Of a stretch of DNA of 64,000 bases, positions 15,920-27,107 are shown in pieces. Within the stretch, counting starts at the first letter, position 1; each line of letters begins with the position of its first letter. This DNA comes from Rhodospirillales bacterium (GTDB lineage: Bacteria; Pseudomonadota; Alphaproteobacteria; Acetobacterales; Acetobacteraceae). Position numbers and translations under genes: made by a program. The notes beneath the pieces were generated by a model. It saw nothing but the letters and a program-made list of their open reading frames with translations, was not told the origin of the DNA and ran no database searches. The DNA is taken from contig JANYDF010000114.1 in NCBI GenBank assembly GCA_025359905.1, positions 110,077-174,076 of the forward strand, in the 5' to 3' direction.

Positions 15920-16987
15920 TTACGCCGCCAGTACCTGCTGCATTGCAGCGACCGCCTCATCCACCTGTGCCCGCGTCACGTCAAGATGCGTGCACGCGCG
16001 CCCGCGATACGTGCCCATCACCGAGACCATCACGCCAAGCTGGCGCAGCGCTCCGGCAATATCGCTGGCGTTGCGCCCGGTGCCGGTGGTGTCGAAAAAT
16101 ACCAGATTGGTTTGCGGCGACTGGACTGCGAGGCCCGGGATTTGCGCCAAGCCGCGCGCCAGCACGCGGGCGTTGTCGTGGTCGTCAGCCAGCCGGTCGA
16201 TATTGTGATCCAGCGCGTACAGACAGGCGGCCGCACAGATGCCGCCCTGGCGCAGCGATCCGCCGAGCCGCTGCTTCCAGCGCCACGCCCGGTCGATGAA
16301 CGCCGCCGAGCCGCACAGCACCGCACCGAGCGGCGCACCCAGGCCCTTGGTGAAATCCAGCCACACGCTGTCGTAACCGGCGGCCATTTCATGCGCCGGC
16401 ACGCCTGCGGCAACAACGGCGTTCATCAGCCGCGCGCCGTCCATATGCGTGGCGATGCCGCGCGCATGCGCCAGATCGGCCACCGCGTTCAACGCCGCCA
16501 GCGGCCACACCGTGCCGCCGCCCAGATTGGCGGTTTGCTCCACTTCGACCAGCGTTTGCGGCATGTCGTAGCGCGAGCCGCCATTGAACGCCGCCAGCAG
16601 CGTGTCCGCCGTGTACTGCCCGCCCTCGCCTTCCAGCGGCATGATCTGCGCGCCGGTCAGGGCGGCGGCGCCGCCGCCCTCAGCGGTCAGGATATGGGCG
16701 GTGCGATGCGCCAGCACCGCGTCGCCGGGGCGGCAATGCGTCAGGATGGCGACCTGGTTGCACATGGTGCCCGACGGCAGAAAGATCGCCGCTTCTTTGC
16801 CGAGCAAGGCGGCCATGCGGTCGCACAGCGCGTCGATGGTCGGGTCCAGCCCCGCCTGCTCGTCGCCGACCTCGGCCTCCAGCATGGCCGCTTTCATGGC
16901 CTGGGTCGGGCGGGTCTGGGTGTCGGAGTAAAGGTTCACGCGAACCGGCGGCAAACCGGGCGTGGGACGCGACGGGGCATGAACCAT
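15920..16987 (-). CDS. ltaE: Low-specificity L-threonine aldolase-type PLP enzyme
   Basis: Cleaves threonine (and usually allo-threonine) to glycine and acetaldehyde, using pyridoxal phosphate. The 355-residue protein has the family start NLYSDTQTRPTQAMKAAM, the PSGTMCNQVA cofactor-phosphate loop, and HMDGARLMNA with the Asp that pairs with the PLP nitrogen. Lys214 in DFTKGLGAPLG is the predicted Schiff-base residue. DTQT replaces the more usual DTVT. It is separated from coq10 by about 30 bases on the same strand, so it may be read from the upstream lipA-coq10 transcript. Confidence 0.9.
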   Translation of the reverse strand: MVHAPSRPTPGLPPVRVNLYSDTQTRPTQAMKAAMLEAEVGDEQAGLDPTIDALCDRMAALLGKEAAIFLPSGTMCNQVAILTHCRPGDAVLAHRTAHILTAEGGGAAALTGAQIMPLEGEGGQYTADTLLAAFNGGSRYDMPQTLVEVEQTANLGGGTVWPLAALNAVADLAHARGIATHMDGARLMNAVVAAGVPAHEMAAGYDSVWLDFTKGLGAPLGAVLCGSAAFIDRAWRWKQRLGGSLRQGGICAAACLYALDHNIDRLADDHDNARVLARGLAQIPGLAVQSPQTNLVFFDTTGTGRNASDIAGALRQLGVMVSVMGTYRGRACTHLDVTRAQVDEAVAAMQQVLAA

Positions 16988-17019
16988 ATGGGGTGCTCTC
17001 TGGGGCGAAAAGGGGAAGC

Positions 17020-17505
17020 TCAGGCGTCCTGCGGGGTAGCCGGAATGGCGCGCGGGGGGGCAGACGTCACGGCCGACGGGCCGTAGACTTCGCGCGCCCG
17101 CTTGATGAAGGCATTGACCATCAGCCGCACCGCTTCATGGAACACCACGCCGATGGCGGCTTGCAGGATGCGGCTGCGGAATTCGAAATCGACGAAGAAA
17201 TCCACTTTGCTGCCGCGCGGGTCGGGCGCGAAGGTCCATTGGTTTTTCAGATACTTGAACGGTCCGTTCTCATAGCGCACGCGCACCGCGTGCGGCCGGT
17301 CGAGCACCACGCGGCTGGTGAAGCTCTCGCGGAACGGGCCGAAGCCGATGGTCAGGTCGGCCACCAGTTCCGCCGCCGTCTTGCTGCGGATGCGGGCGCC
17401 AACGCACCACGGCAGGAACTGCGGATACTTGGCCACGTCGGCCACCAAGTCGAACAACTGTTCCGAGGTGTACGGGATCACTTTGGTTTCAGCGTGCGTC
17501 GGCAT
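17020..17505 (-). CDS. Coq10/RatA-family ubiquinone-binding START-like protein
   Basis: A 161-residue SRPBCC (START-like) protein of the Coq10 family. These proteins bind ubiquinone and help its delivery to respiratory complexes; the E. coli homologue RatA has been reported as a ribosome-associated toxin. The family signature is clear: PYTSEQLFDLVADVAKYPQFLPWC at the start, split by a beta sheet region, then NQWTFAPDPRGSKVDFFVDFEF and a long C-terminal helix. The start codon lies three bases past the lipA stop, placing it in the same transcript as lipA, a link often seen in alphaproteobacteria. Confidence 0.88.
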   Translation of the reverse strand: MPTHAETKVIPYTSEQLFDLVADVAKYPQFLPWCVGARIRSKTAAELVADLTIGFGPFRESFTSRVVLDRPHAVRVRYENGPFKYLKNQWTFAPDPRGSKVDFFVDFEFRSRILQAAIGVVFHEAVRLMVNAFIKRAREVYGPSAVTSAPPRAIPATPQDA

Positions 17506-17508
17506 GGC

Positions 17509-18486
17509 TTAGGCGCTGGCCCCGGCTAACTGGTGACTGCGCGCCGCCTGCAACGCCGCGAAATCAGCGTCAGCGTGATACGAACTACGGGTCAACGGCG
17601 TGGCCGACACCAGCAGGAAGCCCTTGGCGCGCGCCACCCTGGCGTAATCATCGAACCCCTCCGGCGTGACGAACTCGGCCACTGCGGCGTGCTTGACGGT
17701 CGGCTGCAAATACTGCCCGAGGGTGAGGAAATCGACGTCCGCCACCCGCAGATCGTCCATCACCTGCATGATCTCTGGCCGCGCCTCGCCCAAGCCCACC
17801 ATCAGCCCGGACTTGGTGAAGATCGCCGGGTCGAGCCGCTTCACGTTGTCGAGCAGGCGCAGCGATTGGAAATAGCGCGCGCCGGGCCGGATCGTGGGAT
17901 ACAGCCGAGGCACGGTTTCCAGATTGTGGTTGAACACATCCGGCCGCGCCGCCACCACAACCTCGACCGACCCCGTCTTGCGCAGGAAGTCCGGCGTCAG
18001 CACTTCGATGGTGGTCGCGGGCGCTGCCGCGCGAATGGCGCGGATCACAGCGGCGAAATGCGCGGCGCCGCCGTCGGGCAGATCGTCGCGGTCTACCGAG
18101 GTGATGACCACATGGCGCAAGCCGAGCTTGGCCACCGCGTCCGCGACCCGATTCGGCTCACCGGCGTCCAGCGCGTCCGGCTGGCCAGTAGCCACATTGC
18201 AGAAGCTACAGGCCCGCGTGCAGGTCTCGCCCATAATCATCATGGTGGCGTGCCGTTGCGACCAGCATTCGCCGATATTCGGGCAGGCGGCTTCCTCGCA
18301 CACTGTCACCAGCCCATTGGCGCGCATCAGCGCATGGGTCTCGTGATAGATCGGGCTGTTCGGGGCCTTCACCCGAATCCAGGACGGTTTGCGCTGGATC
18401 GGGTTATCGGGCCGGTGCGCCTTCTCAGGATGGCGGACCAGTTTCGGTTCGCCCGCGCGATGGTCGACCAGGACTCGCACGGTCAT
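17509..18486 (-). CDS. lipA: Lipoyl synthase
   Basis: Radical SAM enzyme that inserts two sulfurs into octanoyl groups on lipoyl domains, the cofactor of the pyruvate dehydrogenase encoded just upstream. The 325-residue product has the auxiliary cluster motif [12 protein letters not shown] (CX4CX5C), the radical SAM motif CTRACSFCN (CX3CX2C) and the C-terminal RSSYHA serine that completes the auxiliary cluster. I start at the ATG at 18486; the open frame reaches a TTG two codons earlier. Its position behind lpdA makes functional sense, because PdhB and PdhC here both carry lipoyl domains. Confidence 0.95.
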   Translation of the reverse strand: MTVRVLVDHRAGEPKLVRHPEKAHRPDNPIQRKPSWIRVKAPNSPIYHETHALMRANGLVTVCEEAACPNIGECWSQRHATMMIMGETCTRACSFCNVATGQPDALDAGEPNRVADAVAKLGLRHVVITSVDRDDLPDGGAAHFAAVIRAIRAAAPATTIEVLTPDFLRKTGSVEVVVAARPDVFNHNLETVPRLYPTIRPGARYFQSLRLLDNVKRLDPAIFTKSGLMVGLGEARPEIMQVMDDLRVADVDFLTLGQYLQPTVKHAAVAEFVTPEGFDDYARVARAKGFLLVSATPLTRSSYHADADFAALQAARSHQLAGASA

Positions 18487-18516
18487 CGTCAATCATTCCC
18501 TAGCGGATTGTGCCGC

Positions 18517-19914
18517 CTAGAAGTGGATGGCGCGGCCGTACGCGTCAAGCACCGCTTCGTGCATGGTTTCGCTGACCGTGGGATGCGGAAACACCGTGTG
18601 CATCAGATCGGCCTCGGTGGTTTCCAGCGTGCGGGCGATCACGTAACCCTGGATCATCTCGGTCACTTCGGCGCCGATCATGTGTGCGCCGAGCAATTCG
18701 CCGGTCTGCGCGTCGAACACGGTTTTGACCAAGCCATCCGGCTCACCCATGGCGATGGCCTTGCCGTTGCCGATGAACGGGAAGCGGCCGACCTTCACCG
18801 CGTGCCCCGCCGCCTTGGCTTTGGCTTCGGTCATGCCGACCGAGGCGACTTGCGGGCGGCAATAGGTGCAGCCGGGGATGTTGCCGAAATCCATCGGGTG
18901 CGGATGCTTGCCCGCGATGGCTTCCACGCAGATCACCGCCTCATGGCTCGCCTTGTGCGCCAGCCACGGCGGGCCGCACAGATCGCCGATGGCGTACACG
19001 CCCGGCTCGCCGGTGCGGCAGAATTCGTCGATCAGCACATGGGTGCGATCCACTTTTACCCCGGTGCCTTCGAGACCGAGGTTTTCCACATTGCCGACAA
19101 TGCCGACGGCGGAAATCACCCGGTCCACCACGATTTGCTGCGACTTGCCGTCCGCTTCAACGGTGACGGTCACATTGTCGGCCCCTTTGGTGACGCCCTT
19201 CACGGCGGCCGAGGTGATGATCTTCATGCCCTGCTTTTCGAACGCCTTGCGGGCGAGCGCCGAGATTTCCTCGTCCTCGACCGGCAGCACGCGGTCCAGC
19301 ATTTCCACCACGGTCACTTCGGCGCCCATGTTGCGATAGAAGCTGGCGAATTCGATGCCGATGGCCCCGGAGCCAATCACCAGCAGCGACTTCGGCATCG
19401 CGGTGGGCACCATGGCTTCCTTGTAGGTCCAGATCAGCTTGCCGTCGGCCTCCAGGCCCGGCAATTGCCGCGCCCGTGCGCCGGTGGCCAGCACGATGTG
19501 CTTGGCGGCGAGCGTGGCAACCGGTTTGCCGTCCTTCTCGACCGCAACCGTGCCCTTGCCGGCCAGTTTGCCCGCGCCGTCGAACACGGTCACCTTGTTC
19601 TTCTTCAGCAGATGCGCCACACCGGACGACAACTGCTTGGCGACGCCACGCGAACGCTTCACCACCTTGGCCAAGTCGAAGCGGATATTGTCGGCGGCGA
19701 AGCCGAATTCATCCAAATGTTGCAGCATGTGGTTGACTTCGGACGAGCGCAGCAGCGCCTTGGTGGGGATGCAGCCCCAGTTGAGGCAGATGCCGCCCAA
19801 GTGCTCGCGCTCCACCACGGCGGTTTTCAGGCCGAGTTGGGCCGCACGAATGGCCGCGACATAGCCGCCGGGTCCGCCGCCGATCACCACGAGGTCGAAG
19901 GTTTGCTCGGCCAT
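18517..19914 (-). CDS. lpdA: Dihydrolipoamide dehydrogenase (E3)
   Basis: FAD enzyme that reoxidises dihydrolipoamide and passes electrons to NAD+. It has 465 residues. The FAD motif VVIGGGPGGYVAAIRAAQLG is followed by the redox-active disulfide in GGICLNWGCIPTKALL. The NAD motif reads VIGSGAIGIEFASFY, and the C-terminal interface HAHPTVSE-like segment appears as VFPHPTVSETMHEA with the catalytic His. It is the E3 component for the pdhABC complex encoded upstream in the same direction, with only the GNAT gene between. It may also serve other 2-oxoacid dehydrogenases. Confidence 0.95.
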   Translation of the reverse strand: MAEQTFDLVVIGGGPGGYVAAIRAAQLGLKTAVVEREHLGGICLNWGCIPTKALLRSSEVNHMLQHLDEFGFAADNIRFDLAKVVKRSRGVAKQLSSGVAHLLKKNKVTVFDGAGKLAGKGTVAVEKDGKPVATLAAKHIVLATGARARQLPGLEADGKLIWTYKEAMVPTAMPKSLLVIGSGAIGIEFASFYRNMGAEVTVVEMLDRVLPVEDEEISALARKAFEKQGMKIITSAAVKGVTKGADNVTVTVEADGKSQQIVVDRVISAVGIVGNVENLGLEGTGVKVDRTHVLIDEFCRTGEPGVYAIGDLCGPPWLAHKASHEAVICVEAIAGKHPHPMDFGNIPGCTYCRPQVASVGMTEAKAKAAGHAVKVGRFPFIGNGKAIAMGEPDGLVKTVFDAQTGELLGAHMIGAEVTEMIQGYVIARTLETTEADLMHTVFPHPTVSETMHEAVLDAYGRAIHF

Positions 19915-19974
19915 GTCATATTCCTTCCTGCTACGTTCGGTCTCGTCACCCCGGCGCAGGCCGGACTGATCGGT

Positions 19975-20454
19975 TCAGGCGGCCAGCGCCGTCAGCGCGT
20001 CGCCGGTCAGCCGTTGGCCAGTCCAGCCCTCGATCGGCTTGGCCCCGATGCTGCGGTAGAACCCAATGGCAGGCGCGTTCCAGTCCAGCACCGACCAATC
20101 CATGCGCTTGCAGCCTTGCGCCAGCGCAATGCCGGCCAAGTACTTGAACACCGCGCGGCCAATACCGCCGCCACGGTGCGCCTCATGCACATAGACGTCT
20201 TCGACATACAGGCTCGGCGCACCGCTAAACGTGCTGAAACTGTAGTGCCAGAGCGAGAAGCCCACCGGCCCCGAGTCCGTCTCGATGATCAGCGCCTCGG
20301 CGCGCTGCTTCGGCCCGAACAGCGCGCGCTGCAGCGCTGCCTCGTCGGTTTCGACCTGATCGAGCATGTTCTCATAGGTGGCCAATTCCCGGATGAAGCG
20401 CAGGATCAGCGCCTCATCGCCGGGAACGGCGTCACGAAACCGGAAGCTGCTCAC
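19975..20454 (-). CDS. GNAT N-acetyltransferase, SSAT/thialysine-like
   Basis: Acetyl-CoA-dependent N-acetyltransferase of 159 residues. I use the GTG at 20454, which overlaps the pdhC stop as GTGA and gives a start just before the fold ([20 protein letters not shown]). Core motifs are [20 protein letters not shown] (the acetyl-CoA loop, split R-G-G-G-I-G) and [21 protein letters not shown]. These resemble the spermidine/spermine and thialysine acetyltransferase group. The substrate is probably a small amine, by family analogy. It sits between pdhC and lpdA in the pyruvate dehydrogenase transcript, where it could tap the acetyl-CoA that the complex makes, though that link is only suggestive. 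Confidence 0.85.
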   Translation of the reverse strand: MSSFRFRDAVPGDEALILRFIRELATYENMLDQVETDEAALQRALFGPKQRAEALIIETDSGPVGFSLWHYSFSTFSGAPSLYVEDVYVHEAHRGGGIGRAVFKYLAGIALAQGCKRMDWSVLDWNAPAIGFYRSIGAKPIEGWTGQRLTGDALTALAA

Positions 20455-21746
20455 AGCATCAGACTCAACGGATCTTCGACGATGCGTTTGAACTCGGCCA
20501 GCCATTCGGCCCCGAGCGCGCCATCGACCACGCGGTGATCCACGCTCAGCGTGCACGTCATCACGGTGGCAATCGCCAACGCGCCGTCCTTGACCACCGC
20601 GCGCTGGGTGCCAGCGCCCACGGCCAGGATGCCCGCTTGCGGCGGATTGATGATGGCGGCGAAGCTGGACACGCCATACATGCCCATGTTGGAGATCGAG
20701 AAGCCGCCGCCCTGGAATTCCTCAGGCTTCAACTTGCCCGCCTTGGCGCGTGCGGCGAGATCTTTCATCTCGTTGCTGATCGCTGACAGACCCTTCAGGT
20801 CGGCCTTGCGGATGATCGGCGTGATCAGTCCGTCGGCGATCGACACCGCCACCGAGATGTCCACATCGTGGTACAGAACCGTGTTGTCCTCGGTGTAGCT
20901 GGCATTCACCTTGGGGACACGGCGCAGCGCGATGGCGGCAGCCTTGATGACCAAGTCGTTGACCGACAGCTTGAAGGCGTTCGGACCGTCCTTGGCGCTG
21001 CGGGCATTCAGATCGGCGCGCAGTTTGAGCAGCGCGTCGATTTCAATGTCCATCGACACGTAGAAATGCGGCACCGTCTGCTTGGCTTCGGACAGGCGGC
21101 GGGCGATGACTTTGCGCATGCTGCTGTTCGGCACCAGCGTGTGCGGTGCGGTGATAACGGCTGCCGGCGCTTTCGGGGCCGATGCAGCGGCAGGGCCCGG
21201 GGCAGCGGCAGGTGCCGGCGCTGCGGCAACCGCCGCCGGCGCGGGCGGACGCGACTGCGCGGCTTCGATGTCGGCCTTGACGATCCGGCCGCCGGGGCCG
21301 CTGCCAGTCACGCTGCCAAGGTCAATGCCCGCTTGCAGCGCCATCCGCTTGGCCAGCGGCGACACAGCGATGCGCTCGGACGAGGCTGCCGCTGGGGCGG
21401 AATGCACGGCCGGGGCGACGGCCGCGAGCGGCACGGCAGGTGGCGTTGCAGCTGTGGCAGCGACTGACGCCGGAGCGCTAGGCGCCGCGGCGGGCACCGA
21501 CTCGCCCTTCTCGACCAGCACGGCAATCGGGTCGTTGACCTTCACGCCTGCCGTGCCGTCCGGCACCAGGATCTTGCCCAGGATGCCCTCATCGACCGCC
21601 TCGACCTCCATGGTCGCCTTGTCGGTCTCGATCTCAGCGATCACGTCGCCCGCCTTGATCACGTCGCCTTCTTTCTTGAGCCAGCGCGCCAGCGTGCCCT
21701 CGGTCATCGTCGGGCTGAGCGCCGGCATCAGGATATTGGTGGCCAT
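20451..21746 (-). CDS. pdhC: Pyruvate dehydrogenase E2, dihydrolipoamide acetyltransferase
   Basis: Core acetyltransferase of the pyruvate dehydrogenase complex, 431 residues. The N-terminal lipoyl domain (about 1-77) has the lipoylated Lys in [15 protein letters not shown]. An Ala/Pro linker leads to the E1/E3-binding domain ([22 protein letters not shown] in overlapping parts, about 125-160). After a second linker comes the catalytic domain from about residue 205, with the C-terminal active-site motif [14 protein letters not shown] (His and Asp). The first 30 residues are nearly identical in sequence to the lipoyl domain on PdhB, so the two domains are recent duplicates or under concerted change. 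Confidence 0.96.
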   Translation of the reverse strand: MATNILMPALSPTMTEGTLARWLKKEGDVIKAGDVIAEIETDKATMEVEAVDEGILGKILVPDGTAGVKVNDPIAVLVEKGESVPAAAPSAPASVAATAATPPAVPLAAVAPAVHSAPAAASSERIAVSPLAKRMALQAGIDLGSVTGSGPGGRIVKADIEAAQSRPPAPAAVAAAPAPAAAPGPAAASAPKAPAAVITAPHTLVPNSSMRKVIARRLSEAKQTVPHFYVSMDIEIDALLKLRADLNARSAKDGPNAFKLSVNDLVIKAAAIALRRVPKVNASYTEDNTVLYHDVDISVAVSIADGLITPIIRKADLKGLSAISNEMKDLAARAKAGKLKPEEFQGGGFSISNMGMYGVSSFAAIINPPQAGILAVGAGTQRAVVKDGALAIATVMTCTLSVDHRVVDGALGAEWLAEFKRIVEDPLSLML

Positions 21747-21777
21747 TGGCTGCGGTTCCCTCGTTCGGCGCTTTGTC

Positions 21778-23118
21778 TCAGAATAGCTTCTTCACGGCGG
21801 TCACAACCCAGTCGGGCTGCGGCAGCGCCAGCTTTTCCAGATTGGCGGCATATGGCAGCGGGACGTCCAGCCCGGTGACGCGCACCGGTGGCGCATCCAG
21901 CCAGTCGAAGCACTGCTCAATGATCTGCATATTGACTTCGGCGCCGATGCCAGCAAACGGCCAGCCTTCTTCCACCGTGACAATGCGATTGGTCTTTTTC
22001 ACGCTGGTCACGATGGTTTCGGTATCCAGCGGGCGCAGCGTGCGAAGGTTGATCACTTCGGCGCTGATGCCCTGTCCGGCCAGCAAGCCGGCCGCCTTCA
22101 TCGCCACGCCGACCATGATGGAGAACGCCACGATGGTCACATCGGTGCCGGCACGCTCGACTTTCGCCTTGCCGATGGGCAGCACGAAATCATCGGCGGT
22201 CGGGCAGTCGAAGGTCTGCCCGTACATGATTTCGTTTTCGAGGAACACCACCGGGTTCGGGTCGCGGATCGCCGCGCGCAGCAGGCCCTTAGCGTCGGCG
22301 GCGGACCATGGGGCCACCACTTTCAGGCCGGGGACGTGCGCGTACCACGAGGCATAGCACTGGCTATGCTGCGCGCCGACGCGCGAGGCGGCCCCGTTCG
22401 GGCCGCGGAACACGATGGGGCAACCCATCTGGCCGCCGGACATATACAGCGTCTTGGCCGCCGAGTTGATGATGTGGTCAATCGCCTGCATCGAGAAGTT
22501 GAATGTCATGAACTCGACAATCGGCTTGAGGCCGTTCATCGCCGCACCCACCGCCATGCCGGTGAAGCCGTGTTCGGTGATCGGCGTATCGATCACCCGG
22601 CGGTCGCCGAATTCAGCTAGCAGGCCCTGGCTGATTTTGTAGGCGCCCTGATACTGCGCGACTTCCTCGCCAAGCAGGAACACGCGGTCGTCGGCGCGCA
22701 TCTCGGCAGCCATCGCATCGCGCAGCGCTTCGCGCACCGTGATCGGCGCGGTTGGCCCCCAATCCTTGTCCTCGCTGACCGGGGCGGCGACCGGGGCGAC
22801 GACTGGGGCGACGACTGGGGCGGCGGCAACGGGGGCTGGGTGCGCCACCGGCGCCGGGGCAGCGGCGACGGACTCCGCACCGCCGGCCAATTCGGCAATT
22901 GGCGTGTTCACCGCGACGCCCTCAGCACCTTCCGGCACCAGAATCTTGGCCAGGATGCCCTCGTCCACCGCCTCGACCTCCATGGTCGCCTTGTCGGTCT
23001 CGATCTCGGCGATCACTTCGCCCGCCTTGATGTCGTCGCCGACCTTCTTGAGCCAGCGCGACAGCTTGCCCTCGGTCATCGTGGGCGACAGCGCCGGCAT
23101 CAGGATTTGGGTGCCCAT
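21778..23118 (-). CDS. pdhB: Pyruvate dehydrogenase E1 beta with N-terminal lipoyl domain
   Basis: Beta subunit of the thiamine-diphosphate E1 component, 446 residues. An N-terminal lipoyl domain (about 1-77, Lys in [15 protein letters not shown]) and a Val/Ala/Pro linker built from 12-base DNA repeats ([13 protein letters not shown]) precede the E1 beta fold. The fold starts [15 protein letters not shown] and continues with [18 protein letters not shown] and [16 protein letters not shown] lipoyl domain on E1 beta is a known alphaproteobacterial variant. The gene starts three bases after pdhA stops and precedes pdhC by about 30 bases. Confidence 0.96.
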   Translation of the reverse strand: MGTQILMPALSPTMTEGKLSRWLKKVGDDIKAGEVIAEIETDKATMEVEAVDEGILAKILVPEGAEGVAVNTPIAELAGGAESVAAAPAPVAHPAPVAAAPVVAPVVAPVAAPVSEDKDWGPTAPITVREALRDAMAAEMRADDRVFLLGEEVAQYQGAYKISQGLLAEFGDRRVIDTPITEHGFTGMAVGAAMNGLKPIVEFMTFNFSMQAIDHIINSAAKTLYMSGGQMGCPIVFRGPNGAASRVGAQHSQCYASWYAHVPGLKVVAPWSAADAKGLLRAAIRDPNPVVFLENEIMYGQTFDCPTADDFVLPIGKAKVERAGTDVTIVAFSIMVGVAMKAAGLLAGQGISAEVINLRTLRPLDTETIVTSVKKTNRIVTVEEGWPFAGIGAEVNMQIIEQCFDWLDAPPVRVTGLDVPLPYAANLEKLALPQPDWVVTAVKKLF

Positions 23119-23121
23119 CGC

Positions 23122-24138
23122 TCAGCCCTCCAACAGAATATCGGTCCAGAGTTGCGACACATCCGGCTCTGGGCTGGACTGGGCGAAATCGGCAGCCTCC
23201 TGCACGATGCGCTTCACCTCGTCGTCAATCGGCTTGAACGCAGCGTCCTCGACGCCGAGCGCTTCGAGCTTAAGACGGGTGTGCTCCAGGCAGTCCCGCT
23301 CGGAGCGCATTTTCTGCACTTCCTCGCGGGTGCGGTACTTGGCCGGGTCGGACATCGAGTGTCCGCGATAGCGGTAGGTTTTCATCTCCAGCAGGAACGG
23401 GCCCTTGCCGGCCCGGCAGTGCGCCACCGCCTGCAACGCCGCCTCACGCACCGCCTCGACATCCATGCCATCGACCTGCAAGCCCGGAATGCCCCACGGC
23501 GCGCCGTTCTTGGACAGATCGCGTGAGGCGGTGGAGCGCTCGACGCTGGTGCCCATACCGTACTTGTTATTCTCGATCACGAAGATGGTCGGCAGCTTCA
23601 TCAGCGCCGCGAGGTTGAAGCTTTCGTACACTTGGCCCTGGTTGGACGCGCCGTCGCCGAAATAGGTCACCGATACCCGGTCGTTGCCTTTGTACCAGTT
23701 CGAGAAGCCCAGGCCGATGCCCAGCGCGACTTGCGCGCCGACGATGCCGTGGCCGCCGAAGAAGTTCTTCTCCTTGCTGAACATGTGCATAGAGCCGCCC
23801 TTGCCGCGCGAATAGCCGCCCGAGCGCCCGGTAAGTTCGGCCATCACACCTTTGGCATCCATGCCGCAAGCCAGCATGTGGCCATGATCGCGGTAAGACG
23901 TGATCAACTCATCGCCCTGGCCGAGTGCGGTCTGCATTCCGACCACCACGGCTTCCTGGCCGATATACAGGTGGCAGAAACCGCCGATCAGACCCATGCC
24001 ATATAATTGACCGGCCTTTTCTTCAAAGCGGCGGATCAGCAACATGTCCCGGTAAGCTTGCAACAGCTCTTCGCGGTTCATCGCGGAATTGCTCTCGCGC
24101 GGTTTGCCGCGCTTCTTCGCCTCAGCCGCCTGCGCCAT
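23122..24138 (-). CDS. pdhA: Pyruvate dehydrogenase E1 alpha
   Basis: Alpha subunit of the E1 component, 338 residues from the ATG at 24138. It has RRFEEKAGQLYGMGLIGGFCHL, the TPP-binding motif VTYFGDGASNQGQVYESFN (GDG...N), and the phosphorylation-loop-like region YRYRGHSMSDPAKYRTREE of the PDH family. It is the first gene of pdhA-pdhB-pdhC-GNAT-lpdA-lipA-coq10, all in one direction with short spacings. The 250-base space upstream, behind ftsB, is the likely promoter and contains an 8-base inverted repeat. Confidence 0.96.
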   Translation of the reverse strand: MAQAAEAKKRGKPRESNSAMNREELLQAYRDMLLIRRFEEKAGQLYGMGLIGGFCHLYIGQEAVVVGMQTALGQGDELITSYRDHGHMLACGMDAKGVMAELTGRSGGYSRGKGGSMHMFSKEKNFFGGHGIVGAQVALGIGLGFSNWYKGNDRVSVTYFGDGASNQGQVYESFNLAALMKLPTIFVIENNKYGMGTSVERSTASRDLSKNGAPWGIPGLQVDGMDVEAVREAALQAVAHCRAGKGPFLLEMKTYRYRGHSMSDPAKYRTREEVQKMRSERDCLEHTRLKLEALGVEDAAFKPIDDEVKRIVQEAADFAQSSPEPDVSQLWTDILLEG

Positions 24139-24252
24139 GCCTACGCTCTCCTGCTCGGTTGCCGGACTAATGCGGCACACCTAACGGCAGCATTTGCGCG
24201 CGGCAAGCGTAATCGCAGGGGAAAACCCTGATGTTGCAATGCAATAGGGTGG

Positions 24253-24273
24253 GTTAACCGAAAAGCGGTTAAC
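24253..24273. promoter_or_regulatory. Perfect inverted repeat upstream of pdhA
   Basis: GTTAACCG (24253-24260) and CGGTTAAC (24266-24273) with a 5-base AAAAG centre lie 115 bases upstream of the pdhA start and behind ftsB. There is no T run, so an operator is as likely as a terminator. The binding protein is unknown. Confidence 0.45.
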
Positions 24274-24388
24274 TGCTTGTCCCGCTATCGGGTCCGCCGC
24301 TGCTGCGCGCCGGGTGTTGCCGGCGACGGCGGCGCGTCCGACATTAAATTGCGGCTGAGCGGCGAACTTCGCACGGTCCTTGCCGCCG

Positions 24389-24715
24389 CTAGAACAGCTT
24401 GCGGCCCTTGTCGTACTGCACAATCACGTCATTGGGGTCGGATAGATCGAGTTGCGCGCGGGCCCGCTCGTCCAGCGCATCGATATCCAGCCGCGATAGC
24501 AGGCCCGTGACGCGGCGTTCCCACACCGCCGCCTCGGCCGATGCGTTTTCCTGCCCGGCTTGCGCCTGCTGCAATTCCAGGCGGCGCTGCGGCAGACCTT
24601 GCAAGCCACGGTCGCCCTGCGCGGCGTTGGAAATGAAGTAGCCGATCAGCGCCATGAACACCGCCAGCGGAATGGCCGCCCGCGCCTTGCGCCGAATTGT
24701 CCGCCCGAACGCCAT
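24389..24715 (-). CDS. ftsB: Cell-division septum protein FtsB/DivIC family
   Basis: Bitopic inner-membrane protein of the divisome that works with FtsL and FtsQ. It has 108 residues from the ATG at 24715. A basic N-terminus (GRTIRRKAR), one transmembrane helix (AAIPLAVFMALIGYFISN, about 12-30) and a coiled coil (RRLELQQAQAGQENASAEAA) are followed by DALDERARAQLDLSDPNDVIV, the conserved FtsB tail. The neighbourhood eno-ftsB-pdhA is conserved in alphaproteobacteria, which supports the call. The longer frame upstream overlaps the divergent glycine-rich gene's promoter and is not used. Confidence 0.88.
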   Translation of the reverse strand: MAFGRTIRRKARAAIPLAVFMALIGYFISNAAQGDRGLQGLPQRRLELQQAQAGQENASAEAAVWERRVTGLLSRLDIDALDERARAQLDLSDPNDVIVQYDKGRKLF

Positions 24716-24872
24716 CCAGCCCCCCGCAAATGCTGCCAGCCGCACCTGCGACTCGGCGACACCCAAGCACATTTTGCCGTGTCTTTGCACGGCCAAAGTC
24801 TGGCCAAGGTTCGGACAAGTTTGCCGCGTTAGATGCCAATGCGGCCCAGATGGCCGCTGCGGAGACATAGCC

Positions 24873-25379
24873 ATGACGACGCGCACGCTGATGCTGAGCC
24901 TACTCACCGCCGCAGCGTTGCTGGTCATCCCCAGCTTGGCGCACGCGGCCCACGATGGCGCCGACTGGCAACATCATGGCGGCGGCGGCGGCGGCCACCA
25001 GGGACATCAAGGCGGATGGGGCGGTGGTGGCGGGCACCAAGGCAGCGGCTATGCCGGTGGAGGTGGCGGCCATCACGGCGGCTGGGGCGGTGGCGGCGGT
25101 TGGGGCGGCCACGACGGCGGCGGCGGGCGGCGCTGGGATCGGCAGGAGTGGCGCGGCGGCGGCGGCGGGTGGCAAGGCGGCGGATGGCAAGGCGGCGGAT
25201 GGCAAGGCGGCGGGTGGCAAGGCGGCGGATGGCAAGGTGGTGGCGGGGAATGGGCTGAAGGTTACGGCTATGAGCCGTGGCGCCACCATCATCACCGTCG
25301 CCCCTATTGGGAGCAGCCGTATTGGCAGTATGCCCAGCCGCCGGTCTATGACGGCAGCTATTATTATCCGTATCCGTAA
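24873..25379 (+). CDS. Secreted Gly/His/Tyr-rich repeat protein
   Basis: A 168-residue exported low-complexity protein. The ATG at 24873 gives a signal peptide (residues 1-25, ending LAHA). The mature part is glycine-rich with GGGGGHQGHQGGWGG-type runs, then five tandem GGGWQ units (about residues 99-123). The tail is His/Arg/Tyr/Pro-rich (WRHHHHRRPYWEQPYW, then a Tyr-Pro end). No domain is recognised. Such sequences suit a disordered, metal- or surface-interacting envelope protein, by inference. It lies on the opposite strand between eno and ftsB, an insertion into a usually compact neighbourhood. Confidence 0.7.
   Translation: MTTRTLMLSLLTAAALLVIPSLAHAAHDGADWQHHGGGGGGHQGHQGGWGGGGGHQGSGYAGGGGGHHGGWGGGGGWGGHDGGGGRRWDRQEWRGGGGGWQGGGWQGGGWQGGGWQGGGWQGGGGEWAEGYGYEPWRHHHHRRPYWEQPYWQYAQPPVYDGSYYYPYP
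25168..25242 (+). repeat. Five tandem 15-bp units in the glycine-rich gene
   Basis: The unit GG(A/G)TGGCAAGGCGGC occurs five times, starting at 25168, 25183, 25198, 25213 and 25228. Only the third base varies in the first four units, and the last has two T changes. The low divergence suggests recent expansion. Each unit codes Gly-Trp-Gln-Gly-Gly in frame. Confidence 0.95.
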
Positions 25380-25388
25380 AGTCTAGCC

Positions 25389-25416
25389 GGTCCGCGCTGG
25401 CTTCCCAGCGCGGACC
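25389..25416. terminator. 12-bp perfect hairpin between convergent genes
   Basis: GGTCCGCGCTGG (25389-25400) and CCAGCGCGGACC (25405-25416) with a CTTC loop sit between the glycine-rich gene's stop and the eno stop. No T run is present; it may stop both directions. Confidence 0.7.
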
Positions 25417-25427
25417 AACCGCTGCAA

Positions 25428-27100
<1,673 letters not shown>

Positions 27101-27107
27101 CCGCCTC

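Noticed and set aside
17533-20538. A 1001-codon open frame on the plus strand
   Set aside because: It is fully antisense to lipA, lpdA and the GNAT gene, which have clear motifs; it is a GC-rich shadow frame.
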